From an uncultured Dorea sp. (GTDB lineage: Bacteria; Bacillota; Clostridia; Lachnospirales; Lachnospiraceae), in assembly GCA_947645355.1 (NCBI GenBank), contig CANSCI010000020.1, positions 1-33,967 of the forward strand: DNA of 33,967 nucleotides. Direction: 5' to 3'. How positions within the stretch are numbered: position 1 is the stretch's first letter; every line of letters starts with the position of its first letter. Shown piece after piece: positions 24,403 to 32,169 of this stretch. The notes beneath the pieces were generated by a model, which saw only the letters and a program-made list of their open reading frames with translations, ran no database searches and had not been told where the DNA came from. Both the position numbers and the translations under genes were made by a program.

Positions 24403-26598
24403 ATGAACAAAATATTTAAAGCACATGTTGATGAGACAGGAGAACGAATACAGACGATAAAAGAACATAGTGAAAACACTGCATACTTATGTGCACAGTT
24501 TGCTGTTCCGGAATTGAAGGAGATTGTGTACATGGCAGGACTTCTCCATGATATTGGAAAGTATCAGGAATCCTTTCAGAAAAAAATTGACGGAGCGAAT
24601 ATTCGGGTTGAACATTCTATCTGCGGGGCATTGGCCGTGAGATCCCAGGCTTCAGATGCGTTAAGTCTTCTTATAGAGTATTGCATTGCAGGTCATCATT
24701 CGGGAATACCAGATGGAGGAGATATGAGTAATACGCCGGATATGTCCACCTTATGGGGGAGATTAATGCGTACAACAGAAGATTACAGTTGTTATAAGCA
24801 GGAACTTTCTATCCCAGACATTGACCGGCAAAGATTTTATTGCTTTTTAATGAGAGATTGTAATCAGAATATTGATTTGATTGTGGATAAGTTCGCTTTC
24901 TTGACCAGGTATTGTTTTTCCTGTCTGGTAGATGCAGATTCTGTGGATACAGCAAAATTTTGCAGTCAGACTAAGATAGAGACACTGGAAACAGATTTTA
25001 AAAGATGTCTGAAAAAAGTCGATGCGAAACTACAATCCTTTAAATGCAAAACGGATTTACAGAGATCCCGTGCGTATTTGCAAAAAAGGGTGTTTGAAAA
25101 GGTGGATCGAGATTCTGAAGTATACCTGATGAATATGCCTACCGGAAGCGGGAAAACACTGTGCAGTGTGAAGTTTGCCTTAGAGAGGGCTGTCAGGACG
25201 AATAAAAAGCATATTATTTATGTAATTCCCTATAACGGCATTATAGATCAGACCGTAGAGGTATTTGAAGAAATATTTGGAGCAGATGCGAAGATACTTC
25301 GTCATCAGTCAACATTTTCGTACGATAGTAAAGAGTATAGTGAGGACTATCGCAGATACATGAAAAGTGCTGCGGAAAATTGGGATGCACAATTTATTAT
25401 TACAACAGCAGTTCAGTTTTTTGAATCGGTTTATGCAAACCGAAGAGGCAAGCTTCGAAAATTACATAATATAGCAGACAGTATTCTGATATTTGATGAA
25501 GCTCATGTGATGCCCGTAGAATATTTACAGCCGTGCCTGCGGGCGATTGCATATGCCGCAAGATATCTGAACAGTGAGGCGGTTTTTTTGACGGCAACAA
25601 TGCCTGACTTCTCAGGCTTAATGAGAAAGTATGCACTGCCGGACAGCAGGATTATGGATCTGATAGAGAATTCATCACTGTTTGATGAATTTAAAAAATG
25701 CCGGTTTCAGTATTTGCAAGAGGTATCGGAAGAAGAGTTGTTGCTAAAAGCAGAAGAATTTCCATCCAGCCTTTTCATTGTAAATAAACGTGCAGCAGCA
25801 AAGCGTCTGTTCCAAATCTGCAGCGGCAGAAAATATCATCTTTCCACATATATGACACCTTGTGACCGGCAGAGAGTATTAAGAGAAATCAGATGTGAAC
25901 TCAGGCAATTAGAACTGGAGTATCCGGACGGAAGGAAAATACCAGAAGAGAGGAGGATTATAATTATATCTACTTCCTTGATTGAGGCGGGGATAGACCT
26001 GGATGTCCATACTGTATTTCGGGAGCTGGCCGGATTGGATAATATTTTACAGGCAGGCGGGAGGTGTAACCGCGAGGGAAAGAGAAAGAAAGCGGACGTG
26101 TATGTATTTGAGCTTAAAGATGATACAAGAAAGGCATCTATGGATGAAAGGTGCAATCTCGTCCGAGGCTTGATAAGACAATATGTGGATATCTCATGTG
26201 AAGAATGTATTAAGGAGTACTATAACAGATTATTTCAGTTGAAACAGGAAATGATCCAAAAAAATTCTATATCATGGGATTGTAAGGATATCAGATCGAT
26301 TCCATTTCGTGAATATGCAGAAAAATTTGAGTTGATCAATTCCAATACGTTCTCCGTCGTTGTACCCCAAGATGAAAAGAGCAGACATCTGGTGGAGACT
26401 CTTAAATATACCGGAGCGGGCGTTGAAAGAGAACTGCAGCCCTATGCCTGCACTGTGTATAGATGGGAACTGGAGGACTTGATCCGGCAAAATGCAGTGG
26501 ATGATTTTGATACAGGAATGTATTGCCTCATTAATCTGGATTATTATGATAAAGAAACAGGAATTTCATTTGAAGCAAAGGATTATTGGATTGATTGA
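24403..26598 (+). CDS. cas3: Cas3 helicase-nuclease, type I-C
   Basis: A 731-residue protein recruited by Cascade to unwind and cut target DNA. The N-terminal HD nuclease domain shows EHSENTAYLC, LLHDIGKYQESF (His49-Asp50), EHSICGALA and IAGHHSGIPD. The superfamily 2 helicase part has Walker A PTGSGKT (Thr247-Thr252 region), DEAH box FDEAHVMP (365-368), motif III LTATMP and motif VI QAGGRCNREG (from about 550). The ATG at 24403 is used; an in-frame GTG at 24397 is equally possible, since the ribosome binding site (AAAGAG) is weak. HD and helicase are fused, as usual in I-C. It is the first gene of the operon and cas5c follows after 15 bases. Confidence 0.96.
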   Translation: MNKIFKAHVDETGERIQTIKEHSENTAYLCAQFAVPELKEIVYMAGLLHDIGKYQESFQKKIDGANIRVEHSICGALAVRSQASDALSLLIEYCIAGHHSGIPDGGDMSNTPDMSTLWGRLMRTTEDYSCYKQELSIPDIDRQRFYCFLMRDCNQNIDLIVDKFAFLTRYCFSCLVDADSVDTAKFCSQTKIETLETDFKRCLKKVDAKLQSFKCKTDLQRSRAYLQKRVFEKVDRDSEVYLMNMPTGSGKTLCSVKFALERAVRTNKKHIIYVIPYNGIIDQTVEVFEEIFGADAKILRHQSTFSYDSKEYSEDYRRYMKSAAENWDAQFIITTAVQFFESVYANRRGKLRKLHNIADSILIFDEAHVMPVEYLQPCLRAIAYAARYLNSEAVFLTATMPDFSGLMRKYALPDSRIMDLIENSSLFDEFKKCRFQYLQEVSEEELLLKAEEFPSSLFIVNKRAAAKRLFQICSGRKYHLSTYMTPCDRQRVLREIRCELRQLELEYPDGRKIPEERRIIIISTSLIEAGIDLDVHTVFRELAGLDNILQAGGRCNREGKRKKADVYVFELKDDTRKASMDERCNLVRGLIRQYVDISCEECIKEYYNRLFQLKQEMIQKNSISWDCKDIRSIPFREYAEKFELINSNTFSVVVPQDEKSRHLVETLKYTGAGVERELQPYACTVYRWELEDLIRQNAVDDFDTGMYCLINLDYYDKETGISFEAKDYWID

Positions 26599-26613
26599 AA
26601 AGGGAGGGAAGAG

Positions 26614-27339
26614 ATGAGTTACGGATTTAAGATTATAGTGGAAGGAGACTACGCGTGTTTTACGAGACCTGAATTAAAAGTAGAACGTGTAAGCTATGAT
26701 GTTCCGTCGCCTGGGGCATTGGAGGGAATGCTGAAAAGTGTCTATTGGAAACCGGCAATACGTTACATCATTGATAGGATCGTCGTGTTTCATCCTATTG
26801 ATTTTGTTAACGTACGGAGAAATGAGGTGAAAGATAAAATTCTTTATAGTGCGGTGAGGGGGCAGATGAATAAAAAGGGGGGAGATCCTTGCATTTATGC
26901 GTCAGAAAGCCGGAGCCAAAGGGCTGCGATGATATTAAAGAATGTGAAATATGGTGTTGAATTTCATTTTGAATTGACAGGCCTGAGAAGTGGAGAAGAA
27001 GATTCAGAAAATAAGCATTTTAATATTATTAAGAGAAGGTTGGAAAAAGGACAATTTTTTAGGTGCCCCTGCCTGGGCTGCAGCGAATTTCCGGTAAAGA
27101 GGATTGATCTGGTAGAGGAGATTAATGAGGATTTGATCAGTGATTCCATTAAGGAAATGGGAGATGTGGATCTAGGATTTATGAGTTATCGAGTTGAATT
27201 TTCTGACAGAGGCAGACCAATTAATGACGATTGGGAAAATCCCAGATTTTCTGATAAGGCATCTACGGTTTATTACCGGCCGCATATGGTAAAGGGTGTA
27301 ATCGATGTAAAAAAATACAGGGAGGAATTAAGATGCTGA
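26614..27339 (+). CDS. cas5c: Cas5c (Cas5d), crRNA-processing endoribonuclease
   Basis: A 241-residue RAMP-fold protein. Type I-C lacks Cas6, and Cas5 cuts pre-crRNA within the repeat and then caps the 5' handle in Cascade. The N-terminus FKIIVEGDYACFTRPELKVERVSYDVPSPGALEGML is typical of the family (quoted here as FKIIVEGDYACFTRPE plus SYDVPSPGALEGML). Tyr44 lies where the catalytic Tyr of characterised Cas5d enzymes (Tyr46 in the Bacillus halodurans protein) is found. I could not place the catalytic Lys/His pair with certainty. GGGAGG precedes the ATG. The 3' end overlaps the cas8c start by 7 bases. Confidence 0.93.
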   Translation: MSYGFKIIVEGDYACFTRPELKVERVSYDVPSPGALEGMLKSVYWKPAIRYIIDRIVVFHPIDFVNVRRNEVKDKILYSAVRGQMNKKGGDPCIYASESRSQRAAMILKNVKYGVEFHFELTGLRSGEEDSENKHFNIIKRRLEKGQFFRCPCLGCSEFPVKRIDLVEEINEDLISDSIKEMGDVDLGFMSYRVEFSDRGRPINDDWENPRFSDKASTVYYRPHMVKGVIDVKKYREELRC

Positions 27340-29153
27340 TTCATGCACTATGCAAATATTATGATATTCTTGCAAAAGCAGAGAGAGTTCTTCCGGATGG
27401 ATATTCAAATGTTAAAGTACATTATCTGGTCAGCCTGACAAGTGACGGATCTATAGATGAGATCATCAATTGTCAGGTAAAGGAAGTGCAGCAGTCATCA
27501 AAGGGGAAGGCAAAAGAAATATGGCTGCCAAAGGATATGAGAATGCCGCAGAGAACGGAAAAGCCAGGTATTGACGCTAATATTATTGAACATCGGCCTC
27601 TCTATCTTTTTGGACTGAATATGGAAAATGATGCTCTTTCGCCGGACGACCGGACAGATAAAGCCAGAAAATCTCATGAAGCATTTGTCAGAGCTAATCT
27701 GGAATTTATAGAAGGGTTGGATTTCCGGCTGATTCATGCATACAGAATGTTTTTACAGAGGTGGAGGCCGGAGGAAGAAACGCAGAATGAATGGCTTACA
27801 GGACTTGGAAAGAATTATGGCAAGTCAGGATTTGCATTTTGTCTTTCCGGATATCCAGAACAGTTGCTGCACGAGGATCCACAGGTCATAGAACGGTGGG
27901 ACAAGTTATACCGGCAATTGGAATCCGAAACCCCAAAGGAACATATGTCACAGTGTGCAGTGGAAGGTAAGAAAGCAGCAATTGCCAGGATACATAATAA
28001 GATTAAAGGGGTATATGGAGGACTTGCTACAGGAACAGTTCTCGTAGGATATAATAATCCTTCCGAGAATTCTTATGGAAATGAGCAGTCGTATAACAGC
28101 AACATTTCCGAGGACGTGATGAAGAAATATACCGAAGCACTAAATTATCTGCTTGGAAGCAGAAAACACAAAATGTTGTTGGACGATATGACAGTTGTGT
28201 TCTGGGCAATGGCAGAAAACGAAAACTGTGAAGATTTTATTATGGCAATGCTTTGCGGACAGACGGAACAGATGAATGCGGAACAGACAGAGCGTATGTT
28301 TATGAACCTCATAAAAGACGGGAAGAAAGGGAAGATCACAGAAGGAAGACTGCAGTCTTTGGATATCGTACAACCGGAAGTAGATTTTTATATGGTCGGG
28401 CTTAAGCCTAATTCTTCCAGATTGGCAATCAAATTTGTCTATCGGAAGAAATATGCGGAAGTGCTTTGGAATATTGCCAGATTTCAGAAAGATTTGCAGA
28501 TTTCAAATGAGATACGCCCGGTTTCATTATCCCGGGTTAAGGCAGAACTGGTATCTCCGAAAAGTAAAAACGATGTGGTCAGCCCGGCACTAATTGCTAA
28601 GATACTAGATGCAATTGTACGTGGAGGCAGATATCCGGAATCACTGTTGGAAACTGTTGTACGCAGGATCAAGACAGATAAAGACATGCATGTAAATGAA
28701 GTACGGGCCGGCTTGGTTAAAGCCTGTATTAACAGAAATTATCAAAAGGAGGAACTAAATGTGGCACTAGACAAAGAAAATAGGACACCGGCTTATTTGT
28801 GTGGAAGATTATTTGCAGTTTTGGAACGATTGCAGCAAGACGCATCCAACAATTCTTTGAATCGGACTATAAAGGATGCATATTTTGCCTCGGCGTCGTC
28901 AAAGCCTGCAATTGTGTTCCCAAAACTTTTGAAGCTGGCACAGAATCACCTGAATAAAGTGAAAGCACAAGTGTTTTATAACAAGTTGATAGGCGAGATC
29001 ATAGAACCGCTTGCCGGAGAGTTTCCGGAGACACTTTTGCTGACTGATCAGGGAAGGTTTATCATCGGTTATTACCAGCAGCGTCAAAGTTTTTATGAGA
29101 AAAAAGAAATTGAAAAGTTAGAAAACGAGGAGGAAGAAAGTTATGGCAATTAA
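27333..29153 (+). CDS. cas8c: Cas8c (Csd1), large Cascade subunit of type I-C
   Basis: A 606-residue large subunit that recognises the PAM and contacts Cas3 in I-C Cascade. Family features include the opening MLIHALCKYYDILAKA, the SGFAFCLSGYPEQLL-like segment and NPSENSYGNEQSYNSNIS-like serine/asparagine stretch (NENSYG-type motif), and a conserved C-terminal region from residue 477 that also encodes the small subunit Cas11c from an internal start. The start overlaps cas5c and the end overlaps cas7c by 11 bases, so the genes are translationally coupled. The length is normal for Cas8c and no truncation is seen. Confidence 0.95.
   Translation: MLIHALCKYYDILAKAERVLPDGYSNVKVHYLVSLTSDGSIDEIINCQVKEVQQSSKGKAKEIWLPKDMRMPQRTEKPGIDANIIEHRPLYLFGLNMENDALSPDDRTDKARKSHEAFVRANLEFIEGLDFRLIHAYRMFLQRWRPEEETQNEWLTGLGKNYGKSGFAFCLSGYPEQLLHEDPQVIERWDKLYRQLESETPKEHMSQCAVEGKKAAIARIHNKIKGVYGGLATGTVLVGYNNPSENSYGNEQSYNSNISEDVMKKYTEALNYLLGSRKHKMLLDDMTVVFWAMAENENCEDFIMAMLCGQTEQMNAEQTERMFMNLIKDGKKGKITEGRLQSLDIVQPEVDFYMVGLKPNSSRLAIKFVYRKKYAEVLWNIARFQKDLQISNEIRPVSLSRVKAELVSPKSKNDVVSPALIAKILDAIVRGGRYPESLLETVVRRIKTDKDMHVNEVRAGLVKACINRNYQKEELNVALDKENRTPAYLCGRLFAVLERLQQDASNNSLNRTIKDAYFASASSKPAIVFPKLLKLAQNHLNKVKAQVFYNKLIGEIIEPLAGEFPETLLLTDQGRFIIGYYQQRQSFYEKKEIEKLENEEEESYGN
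28761..29153 (+). CDS. cas11c: Cas11c small subunit from an internal start inside cas8c
   Basis: Within cas8c, AAAGGAGG (28745-28752) stands 8 bases before an in-frame GTG (28761), giving a 130-residue product identical to the Cas8c C-terminus. Type I-C Cas11 is known to be made this way. The encoded start V/M-ALDKENRTPAYLCGRLFAV and the end LTDQGRFIIGYYQQRQSF fit what I recall of Cas11c, which often begins M-A-L-D. Cas11 forms the belly filament of Cascade and helps hold the target strand. An ATG two bases upstream (28759) overlaps the GTG in another frame and would make only M-W-H-stop. Confidence 0.85.
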   Translation: MALDKENRTPAYLCGRLFAVLERLQQDASNNSLNRTIKDAYFASASSKPAIVFPKLLKLAQNHLNKVKAQVFYNKLIGEIIEPLAGEFPETLLLTDQGRFIIGYYQQRQSFYEKKEIEKLENEEEESYGN

Positions 29154-30003
29154 TAACAGGTATGATTTTGTAATGCTTTTTGATGTGGAGAATGGGAATC
29201 CCAACGGAGATCCTGATGCAGGCAATTCACCAAGAGTGGATGCGGAAACAGGTTTTGGCTACATCACAGATGTATGCCTGAAGAGGAAGATAAGAAATTA
29301 TGTGGATCTTTGTAAGGAGGGGGAACCAGGTTATAATATTCTTGTTAAGCCGGATAAGTCACTTAATACAAAGTTTAAAGAAGCGTATGAGACGGAAGAA
29401 CTCAAACTGAAGAATAAAGGGAAGAATACAGATGATGTCAAAAAAGCACGTGAGTATATGTGCAGAAATTACTACGATGTACGCATGTTTGGCGCTGTAA
29501 TGTCTACCGGAGATGATCCGTGTGGAATTGTCAGGGGGCCGGTACAGATTAATTTTGCCAGAAGTCTGTCTCCGATCAACATTCAGGATGTCACGATCAC
29601 GCGCCAGGCCAGGACTACGGAAGACCGCCGGGAAACGGGTGAGACTGAGATGGGGAGAAAAAGCGTGATTCCATATGCACTCTACAGAGCGGAGGGATAT
29701 GTTTCAGCAGCACTTGCGAATAAGACATCAGACATATCAGAAGATGATATTGAGTTGTTATGGACGGCTATTATTAATATGTTTGAGCATGACCATAGTG
29801 CGGCAAGAGGGAAAATGTGCATGAGGAAGCTGTATGTTTTTGAGCATGACAGTGTGCTTGGCAGCTGCCCGTCCCATATTTTGTTTGACAAAGTTGAGGT
29901 GTCTCTGAAAAATGCAGGTATGCCGCCCCGTTCGTTTTCAGATTATAGTATAAAGTTGGATACCTGTATGCCGGACGGTGTGGCGGTTATTGAAAAAATA
30001 TGA
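29143..30003 (+). CDS. cas7c: Cas7c (Csd2), Cascade backbone
   Basis: A 286-residue RAMP protein that polymerises along the crRNA spacer to form the Cascade backbone. Diagnostic segments are NRYDFVMLFDVENGNPNGDPDAGN at the N-terminus (quoted as FDVENGNPNGDPDAGN), YYDVRMFGAVMS, GPVQINFARSLSPI, DVTITRQARTTE and the FEHDHSAARGKM stretch. The ATG overlaps the cas8c stop by 11 bases and is preceded by GAGGAGGAAG, which suggests strong, coupled translation suited to a multi-copy subunit. The stop overlaps the cas4 ATG as ATGA. Confidence 0.96.
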   Translation: MAINNRYDFVMLFDVENGNPNGDPDAGNSPRVDAETGFGYITDVCLKRKIRNYVDLCKEGEPGYNILVKPDKSLNTKFKEAYETEELKLKNKGKNTDDVKKAREYMCRNYYDVRMFGAVMSTGDDPCGIVRGPVQINFARSLSPINIQDVTITRQARTTEDRRETGETEMGRKSVIPYALYRAEGYVSAALANKTSDISEDDIELLWTAIINMFEHDHSAARGKMCMRKLYVFEHDSVLGSCPSHILFDKVEVSLKNAGMPPRSFSDYSIKLDTCMPDGVAVIEKI

Positions 30004-30674
30004 GTACAATAGAAATAGCAATCAGGTCAGTGCAGCATTACATGTATTGTCCGCATCGATGGGGCTTGATGGAAATAGACCAGGCATGGGCAGAGAATTT
30101 TTTTGTTACGAAGGCAAATCTGATGCATAACCGTGTCCATGATCCGGAGCATCACTACTATTCCAGGGGAAAGCAAGTATATACTTCGGTTCCGGTGTAC
30201 AATGATCTGGAAGCATATAATTTGTACGGAGTGACAGATTGTCTCGAAGCTGCGGAAAATAAGCAAGGAGTATCTATTGATCAGAGTGTGACGAAGTATC
30301 AAATCTGTATCGTAGAATATAAACCTACGAAACCTAAGAATCAGGAATATCGAGAGGAAGATTTAATGCAGGTTTTTGCCCAGAAGTTGTGTGTGGATTA
30401 TGTCTTTGGGGGTGATTGCGATGCAGCGTTATATTATGCAGATATAAAAAAGAGAGTTACGCTTCCTCTGAGAGAAAATTTTGCATTATATGATGAAAAG
30501 CTTCGGAGATTACTTCAAGAGATGAGGGAGTATCTGGAAAATGGAACGATTCCGCAGATCAGAAAGGGACAGAAATGCAGTGGATGTTCTATGAAGGATT
30601 TGTGTATGCCGTCGGCCGGAAAAATAAAATCATTCCGAAAAGCAATTGAAGACACAGGAAAGATGGAAGTATAA
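30000..30674 (+). CDS. cas4: Cas4 spacer-acquisition nuclease
   Basis: A 224-residue RecB-like (PD-(D/E)xK) nuclease that trims prespacers and selects those beside a PAM, acting with Cas1-Cas2. The iron-sulfur cluster ligands are visible: Cys17 in MYCPHRW and Cys193, Cys196 and Cys202 in CSGCSMKDLC. The nuclease core includes VEYKPTKP (Glu106, Lys108) and LMQVFAQKLCVDYVFG. The start overlaps the cas7c stop by four bases, and cas1 begins 5 bases after the stop. Presence of all four cysteines and the core argues that it is active. Confidence 0.94.
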   Translation: MSTIEIAIRSVQHYMYCPHRWGLMEIDQAWAENFFVTKANLMHNRVHDPEHHYYSRGKQVYTSVPVYNDLEAYNLYGVTDCLEAAENKQGVSIDQSVTKYQICIVEYKPTKPKNQEYREEDLMQVFAQKLCVDYVFGGDCDAALYYADIKKRVTLPLRENFALYDEKLRRLLQEMREYLENGTIPQIRKGQKCSGCSMKDLCMPSAGKIKSFRKAIEDTGKMEV

Positions 30675-30679
30675 AGATT

Positions 30680-31702
30680 ATGAGAAAACTTTTAAATACA
30701 GTTTATGTTACCAATGAGCAGGCATATCTATTGCTTGACGGAGAGAATTTTGTATGTAAGGTCGAAGGTGTGGAGAAATTAAGGATCCCCTTTGACAATA
30801 TAGAGAATGTTGTATGTTTTAATTATGCAGGGTGTTCACCTGCGTTAATGGGAAAATGTGTCGGCAAGACGATACCAATTAATTTTGTTTCACCGCAGGG
30901 CAAGTTTCTGGCCAAGGTTTGCGGGGAGACAAAAGGAAATGTGTTTTTGAGGGTTGCTCAGATTGACAGTTTCAGGGAAAACGGACTTCTTCTTACGAGG
31001 AATACAATGGCTGCAAAATTCAGCAATACGAGACAGTTAATACGGCGCAGTCTCCATGACAATGAAAAATTGCGGGAAGACTTAGAAATAAAAAGGGCAA
31101 TTGAAACATTGTCAGATAGCATTGATAAGGTATTTGAGGCTGAAAGTACAGAAGCCATACTGGGTATCGAAGGAAATTGTGCAAAGGTTTATTTTTCTAT
31201 ATTTAATAAGCTGATTACAAATCAGAAGGTTCCATTTACTTTTGAATTTCGCACAAAGAGACCTCCGCTAGATCCGGTGAATGCAGTTTTGTCGTTCGTT
31301 TATACTTTGGCTACAAGTGAGTGTGCTGCTGCCCTGGAGACCGTAGGGTTGGACAGCTACATAGGGTTCTGTCATACACTCCGAAGTGGGAGGAGTTCGC
31401 TGGCATGCGATCTTGTGGAAGAGTTCCGCTGCATTGTTGAGCGTTTTGTTATTACTCTTTTGAATCTCCAGATTATTGGGGAACATGATTTTGAGAAACA
31501 GATCTCCGGTGCTGTGTGGTTAAATGAGGACGGGAGAAAGAAAGTTTTGACGCGGTGGCAGGAGAAAAAGCGCTCAGATATAGTGCACCCATATTTAAAA
31601 CAAAAAATACCGTGGGGCCTTCTTCCTTATGTCCAGAGCAATTTGCTGGCAAAGTATGTAAGAGGGGAAATTGAGGAATATCCTCCATTTTTGCAAAAAT
31701 AG
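30680..31702 (+). CDS. cas1: Cas1 integrase, type I-C
   Basis: A 340-residue integrase that inserts new spacers at the leader end of the array. The metal-binding residues expected for Cas1 are present: Glu164 in GIEGNCAKVYFSIF, His232 in GFCHTLRSGRSSLACDLVEEF and an acidic pair at about 247-248. The N-terminal beta domain (1-90) is complete. The ribosome binding site is weak, so translation may depend on coupling to cas4, whose stop lies 5 bases upstream. Together with intact cas4 and cas2 it suggests adaptation can occur. Confidence 0.96.
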   Translation: MRKLLNTVYVTNEQAYLLLDGENFVCKVEGVEKLRIPFDNIENVVCFNYAGCSPALMGKCVGKTIPINFVSPQGKFLAKVCGETKGNVFLRVAQIDSFRENGLLLTRNTMAAKFSNTRQLIRRSLHDNEKLREDLEIKRAIETLSDSIDKVFEAESTEAILGIEGNCAKVYFSIFNKLITNQKVPFTFEFRTKRPPLDPVNAVLSFVYTLATSECAAALETVGLDSYIGFCHTLRSGRSSLACDLVEEFRCIVERFVITLLNLQIIGEHDFEKQISGAVWLNEDGRKKVLTRWQEKKRSDIVHPYLKQKIPWGLLPYVQSNLLAKYVRGEIEEYPPFLQK

Positions 31703-31711
31703 GTGATCATT

Positions 31712-32002
31712 ATGATGGTATTAATAAGCTATGATGTAAGTACGATGGACAAAGCGGGAAGGACAAGACTAAGAAAGGTTGCAAAGGAATGTAAAAATCA
31801 TGCCCAGAGAGTACAAAACTCTGTTTTTGAGGCAGATTTGGATTATTCTGCATTTTTGAAATTAAAAGACAAACTGGTAAAATTGATTGACCCTGAGAGA
31901 GATAGTCTTCGATTTTATTATCTTGGCAACAATTGGAAAAAGAAAATAGAACATATCGGAGCAAAACAAACATATGATCCGGAGGGTGTGATTATTATTT
32001 AG
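31712..32002 (+). CDS. cas2: Cas2, adaptation complex subunit
   Basis: A 96-residue ferredoxin-fold protein that bridges the two Cas1 dimers. It begins MMVLISYDVSTMD with the conserved Asp after beta strand 1 and contains RLRKVAKECKNHAQRVQNSVFE, typical of I-C Cas2. The frame is open back to a GTG at 31703, but ATG 31712, 5 bases after AGGTGA, is favoured. The C-terminus ends in a hydrophobic strand (GVIII). It is the last cas gene. The leader and the array follow on the same strand. Confidence 0.94.
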   Translation: MMVLISYDVSTMDKAGRTRLRKVAKECKNHAQRVQNSVFEADLDYSAFLKLKDKLVKLIDPERDSLRFYYLGNNWKKKIEHIGAKQTYDPEGVIII

Positions 32003-32169
32003 CATTAAGATTGGGCGAACCTTAGGTGATGGGAAAAAGCGGAGAGGTTCGCCTGAAAAATATAGGGTTATGAAGCATATTTGCAACATATTTCAAATGA
32101 ATAAAGTGAAAAATGTCCGCTTCTTGCTTTATTTAGGGATGTGGTTGGCTATAAACACAATATATAGCG
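32003..32169 (+). promoter_or_regulatory. CRISPR leader with a conserved-looking hairpin
   Basis: This 167-base stretch between cas2 and the first repeat is mostly AT-rich. It contains a perfect 9-bp stem, GGCGAACCT (32014-32022) with AGGTTCGCC (32045-32053), around a 22-base loop and without a U-tract. A TATAAA at 32150-32155 may belong to the array promoter, but no good -35 was found. The leader would hold the array promoter and the Cas1-Cas2 anchoring sequence. Confidence 0.65.
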
